The position numbers and the translations under genes were made by a program. DNA of 47,868 bases from Saprospiraceae bacterium (GTDB lineage Bacteria > Bacteroidota > Bacteroidia > Chitinophagales > Saprospiraceae). The notes below the pieces were generated by a model. The model ran no database searches and was not told where the DNA came from. It saw only the letters and a list, made by a program, of their open reading frames with translations. Where the stretch lies: contig JANQPA010000056.1 in the NCBI GenBank assembly GCA_028285545.1, forward strand, positions 1-47,868. The letters run 5' to 3'. This document shows, in pieces, positions 44,711 through 47,868 of this stretch; within the stretch, counting starts at the first letter, position 1; every line of letters begins with the position of its first letter.

Positions 44711-47011
44711 GTGAATTTAAAGATAATACAACTCATATTTTTTGTGCTTTTTTTTGTGCTTGTCCAATTTGCACAAGCCCAGGAAAGTAGCGTATCAGGC
44801 AAAGTACTGTCTGATGGTTCGCCATTAGAATATGCTGCTGTGGCAATTGAGGAAATAAACAAAGGAGTTATTACGGATAAAAATGGAATGTTTAGATTAA
44901 CTAATATTCCTAAGGGAAAGTATACTCTTAGCATTTCTTATTTAGGGTATCATACTTTAAAAAAGATTGTTTCTATCGTGAATGGAGAGAATCTTACTCT
45001 AAAAGATGTAGTGCTTCAATCAGAAGCCGATGTTTTAGATGAGGTAGTGGTAACAGGTACATTAAAAGAAGTCAATCGATTGGAAAGCCCAGTACCTGTA
45101 GAGGTGTTTAACCCAACATTTTTTAAGAAAAATCCAACTCCCAACATTTATGAGGCCTTGCAAAATGTAAATGGTGTACGTCCCCAACTCAATTGTCAGG
45201 TCTGCAACACGGGAGATATTCACATTAATGGTTTGGAAGGTCCCTATACCATGGTATTAATAGACGGTATGCCTATTGTAAGTAGCCTGGCAACAGTTTA
45301 TGGCCTCTCCGGTATACCTAATTCTCTAGTGGAAAGAATGGAAGTAGTAAAGGGGCCTGCTTCTTCTCTTTATGGAAGTGAGGCCATTGGAGGCTTGATT
45401 AACATTATTACCAAGACACCAAGCAAAGCACCCGTTTTTAGCATGGATGTAATGGCTACGGGTTGGCAGGAATATAATGTTGATTTGGGCTTGAAATTTA
45501 AAGTTGGGGAAAATGTTTCCGTTTTGACAGGTGCCAACTACTTTAATTTCGATAATGTCGTAGATAATAACAATGATAATTTTACAGATCTTACTTTACA
45601 AGAAAGGACTTCAGTTTTTCAAAAATGGAATTTTGAAAGAAAAGACAATCGCCTGTTTACTCTAGCAGGTAGGTATTATTATGAAGATCGCTGGGGAGGA
45701 GAACTGGATTGGAATAAAAGTTTTAGGGGAGGTGATGAAGTTTATGGGGAAAGCATATATACAACACGTTGGGAATTATTAGGAAATTACCAATTGCCCA
45801 CCTCAGAAAAATTGTTGTTTTCTTTTTCCTATAATAATCATGATCAAAATTCGGTATATGGAGATACTCCCTATTTGGCCAAGCAGCGCATTGGTTTTGG
45901 TCAATTGACCTGGGATAAAAAATTAGGCAACCACGATTTTCTATTGGGTTCAGCTCTTAGATATACTTTTTATGATGATAATACTCCTGCTACAGGAGGT
46001 GTCGAAGACGGTTCCGAAAATGATCCTGATGAAATTTGGCTTCCAGGAATTTTTATACAAGACGAAATCAACCTAAATGATAAGCATAAATTGTTATTAG
46101 GATTGAGATACGATTATAATAGCATTCACGGAAATATTTTTACTCCCAGAATAGCATATAAATGGTCGATTACTGAAAAAGATATCCTGCGCCTGAATGC
46201 AGGTACTGGATTTAGAGTTGTCAACTTGTTTACTGAAGATCATGCCGCTTTGACTGGGGCAAGAGATGTTGTCATCACCGAGTCTTTACTTCCTGAACGA
46301 TCTTATAATGTCAATTTGAATTACATTAAAAAGATCTATATGCAGAATGGAGGTTTTATGAGTTTTGACCTTTCTGGTTGGTACACTTATTTTACCAATG
46401 TCATCTTGCCAGATTATGAAACCAATGCCAATCAAATCATCTATGATAACCTCGATGGGCATGCTGTGACCAAAGGGGTAAGTGCTAATTTGGATTTGAG
46501 TTTACCAGGTGGACTTTCTATTTTAGCCGGAGCCACTTTGATGGATGTTTCAACTGAAGAGAATGGCATTAAAGAGCGCCAGATCCTGACGGAAAGTTTT
46601 GCAGGTACCTGGGCCGTTTCCTATAAATTCTTGAAGAATAAATTTACTGTTGATTATACGGGGAATATATACGGCCCTATGCGATTGCCTTTATTGGGAG
46701 AACTAGACCCAAGAAGAGCAGAATCTCCTACCTGGAGTATTCAAAACATTCAGCTTACTTATAAAGGGATAGAGGATGTAGAGATTTATGGCGGTGTCAA
46801 AAATTTGCTTAATTGGACACCCAATAAGGGTAATCCATTCATAATCGCTCGATCTTTTGATCCTTTTGATAGAGGAGTAGAGTTTGATGCCAGCGGTAAC
46901 GTAATACCAACACCTGGCAACCCCAATGCATTAAGCTTTGATCCCACCTACGTGTATGCCCCCAACCAGGGAATAAGAGGATTTTTAGGGATTAGATACT
47001 CTGTTAAGTAA
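44711..47011 (+). CDS. TonB-dependent outer-membrane receptor with Cys-x-x-Cys plug motif
   Basis: About 766 residues from the GTG at 44711 (a TTG at 44702 adds three). After a signal peptide ending FAQAQ there is a CarboxypepD_reg-like domain (VSGKVLSDGSPLEYAAVAIE), a TonB box-like VLDEVVVTGT, and the plug with DIHINGLEGPYTMVLIDGMP and VVKGPASSLYGSEAIGGLIN. The rest is the 22-strand beta-barrel ending in GIRGFLGIRYSVK. The plug holds a CQVC motif at about residues 162-165, which is uncommon. Metal or heme transport is possible. It is followed by a periplasmic thioredoxin gene at 25 bp. Confidence 0.93.
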   Translation: MNLKIIQLIFFVLFFVLVQFAQAQESSVSGKVLSDGSPLEYAAVAIEEINKGVITDKNGMFRLTNIPKGKYTLSISYLGYHTLKKIVSIVNGENLTLKDVVLQSEADVLDEVVVTGTLKEVNRLESPVPVEVFNPTFFKKNPTPNIYEALQNVNGVRPQLNCQVCNTGDIHINGLEGPYTMVLIDGMPIVSSLATVYGLSGIPNSLVERMEVVKGPASSLYGSEAIGGLINIITKTPSKAPVFSMDVMATGWQEYNVDLGLKFKVGENVSVLTGANYFNFDNVVDNNNDNFTDLTLQERTSVFQKWNFERKDNRLFTLAGRYYYEDRWGGELDWNKSFRGGDEVYGESIYTTRWELLGNYQLPTSEKLLFSFSYNNHDQNSVYGDTPYLAKQRIGFGQLTWDKKLGNHDFLLGSALRYTFYDDNTPATGGVEDGSENDPDEIWLPGIFIQDEINLNDKHKLLLGLRYDYNSIHGNIFTPRIAYKWSITEKDILRLNAGTGFRVVNLFTEDHAALTGARDVVITESLLPERSYNVNLNYIKKIYMQNGGFMSFDLSGWYTYFTNVILPDYETNANQIIYDNLDGHAVTKGVSANLDLSLPGGLSILAGATLMDVSTEENGIKERQILTESFAGTWAVSYKFLKNKFTVDYTGNIYGPMRLPLLGELDPRRAESPTWSIQNIQLTYKGIEDVEIYGGVKNLLNWTPNKGNPFIIARSFDPFDRGVEFDASGNVIPTPGNPNALSFDPTYVYAPNQGIRGFLGIRYSVK

Positions 47012-47014
47012 AAT

Positions 47015-47036
47015 GTAGAAGGTAAAAAGTAGAAGG
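47015..47036. repeat. GTAGAAGG microrepeat abutting a start codon
   Basis: GTAGAAGG-GTAAAAA-GTAGAAGG-like sequence fills the gap between the TonB receptor and the thioredoxin gene and ends at base -1 of the ATG at 47037. It is related to the repeat at 36477-36505. Confidence 0.6.
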
Positions 47037-47504
47037 ATGAAGTATATTTTATTTTTATCAGCTTTTCTATTGTTTTCTACCTCTCAACTGAATGCACAAG
47101 AGGAAAAGTTAATCCTATATGGTTTTGAACAAATAGATAGTTTGTTAACGATTGAAGAACGCCCGATGGCAATATTCATCCATACGGATTGGTGCAGATA
47201 CTGTAAAAATATGCAGCACACCACTTTTGAGGATGAAAAGGTGATAAAAAAGCTTAATGAAGATTTTTATTTTATCAGCTTTGATGCAGAAGAAGAAAGA
47301 ACGATTACTTTTCGCAGTCATCCTTTTGAGTTCAAACCCAATGGCAGAAATTCAGGAGTACATAGTCTTGCCCAAGCTTTAGGAACAATAGAGGGAGAAC
47401 TGACTTACCCGGTATTTGTAATTTTAAATCCTTCTTATGAAATAGAGTTTCAATATAATGCCTTTTTGAGTGGGAAAAAGATGAGAGAGATTTTAAATAA
47501 ATAA
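47037..47504 (+). CDS. Periplasmic thioredoxin-fold protein
   Basis: A 155-residue protein with a signal peptide ending SQLNAQ. The thioredoxin fold active site is Cys53-Arg-Tyr-Cys56 in HTDWCRYCKNMQ, followed by TTFEDEKVIKKLNEDFYFI and a cis-Pro-type TYPVFVILNP. This is like the secreted DUF255/thioredoxin_7-type proteins that reduce or isomerise disulfides. It is probably co-transcribed with the TonB receptor upstream (25-bp gap), whose plug has its own Cys pair. A strong hairpin follows. Confidence 0.92.
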   Translation: MKYILFLSAFLLFSTSQLNAQEEKLILYGFEQIDSLLTIEERPMAIFIHTDWCRYCKNMQHTTFEDEKVIKKLNEDFYFISFDAEEERTITFRSHPFEFKPNGRNSGVHSLAQALGTIEGELTYPVFVILNPSYEIEFQYNAFLSGKKMREILNK

Positions 47505-47534
47505 ATTGGGGGCTGTACCAGCCCCAATTTATTT
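47499..47534. terminator. Bidirectional terminator across both stop codons
   Basis: AAATAAATTGGGG-(G)-CTG pairs with CAGCCCCAATTTATTT around a TAC loop, with one bulged G. A U-run follows on the plus strand (TTTTTT at 47537-47542). It covers the stop codons of the thioredoxin gene (47502-47504) and the T9SS cargo gene (47533-47535). Confidence 0.9.
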
Positions 47535-47868
47535 AATTTTTTACAAACTGAACAGCCTTTTGTTGTCTATCCTGAATCATTTGAATAACATAAACTCCCT
47601 GTGGCAGATCAGCCACCGAAATTTCCATCTGATTAGTACCCTGTGGTATAGCAAAACGTTGTAATTCTTTGCCTGTAGCTGCTTCGATTAGATGAATGGT
47701 TCCATCCTCTGAAGTCATAGAACTTTGCCAAGCCATCCTGAGTAAATCCTGACTTGGATTAGGAGATAAATTTAATTTTATTCCATTAATGATCATATCA
47801 ATATCCACTGCAATTACATTGGAATATTCTTCAGTTCCATCAAAATCCACTTGACGCAAACGATAGTA
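47533..47868 (-). CDS. C-terminal part of a T9SS cargo protein (type A sorting domain), incomplete
   Basis: The reading frame stays open to the window edge, so only the last 111 residues are seen. The start of the visible part, YYRLRQVDFDGTEEYSNVI, is the usual linker before a type A sorting domain, and the rest has its hallmark strands: LNLSPNPSQDLL, ATGKELQRF and the final LPQGVYVIQM with the basic end QKAVQFVKN. Such proteins cross the outer membrane by the type IX system and are anchored or released. The catalytic or binding part lies beyond position 47868. Confidence 0.92.
   Translation of the reverse strand, partial: YYRLRQVDFDGTEEYSNVIAVDIDMIINGIKLNLSPNPSQDLLRMAWQSSMTSEDGTIHLIEAATGKELQRFAIPQGTNQMEISVADLPQGVYVIQMIQDRQQKAVQFVKN

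Overview
The window looks like a chromosomal stretch of a member of the Bacteroidota, most likely a free-living relative of the Cytophagales. The evidence is an AT-rich composition, TAnnTTTG-type -7 promoter boxes, a C-terminal type IX secretion sorting domain at the right edge, a CarboxypepD-TonB receptor, a LytTR/LytS pair, membrane-anchored AraC regulators, and large duplicated FtsX-type permeases with no ATPase gene beside them. No rRNA, tRNA, CRISPR array, phage or transposase gene was seen. The content is accessory and regulatory: about 39 protein genes, many for exported enzymes.

Layout. 1-6 kb: an orphan ABC permease, a serine hydrolase, a methyltransferase, an alpha/beta hydrolase and a VOC protein, all on the plus strand. 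6-8 kb: a Tat-exported FAD oxidoreductase, visibly richer in GC than its surroundings. 8-13 kb: a kelch propeller, a CocE-type hydrolase and a two-domain AAA ATPase. 13-20 kb: a 2OG-Fe(II) oxygenase, a full-length Ada, a secreted VCBS/ASPIC protein, and an esterase-AraC pair. 19.8-25.5 kb: a PadR regulator with two giant permeases, preceded by a perfect 19-bp palindrome. 25.6-26.9 kb: a MarR/SDR pair sharing a 13-bp palindromic site. 28-34 kb: a LytTR response regulator, a TPR histidine kinase, a caspase-like protease, a PIN toxin-antitoxin pair and a secreted orphan. 35.2-36.5 kb: an overlapping thioredoxin-type ArsC/aquaporin pair, probably for arsenic detoxification. 36.7-44.6 kb: DinB, two membrane AraC regulators, two TolB-like propellers, a second AraC-MGMT protein and a secreted peptidase. 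44.6-47.9 kb: a TonB receptor with a consensus promoter, a periplasmic thioredoxin, and the tail of a T9SS cargo protein.

The most unusual signal is non-coding. A family of imperfect intergenic repeats of roughly 100-190 bp appears at 13165-13268, 34998-35134 (inverted), 36550-36669 and, more divergent and with 34-bp terminal inverted repeats, 41846-42032. Two copies in opposite orientation bracket the ArsC/aquaporin pair. Several short intergenic tandem repeats, a perfect 26-bp hairpin and terminators built across both stop codons of convergent genes are also present. The LytTR-kinase-caspase locus is the best protein-level candidate for an uncharacterised system, but nothing here proves its function. 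All functional calls rest on reading motifs by eye; no database search was run.
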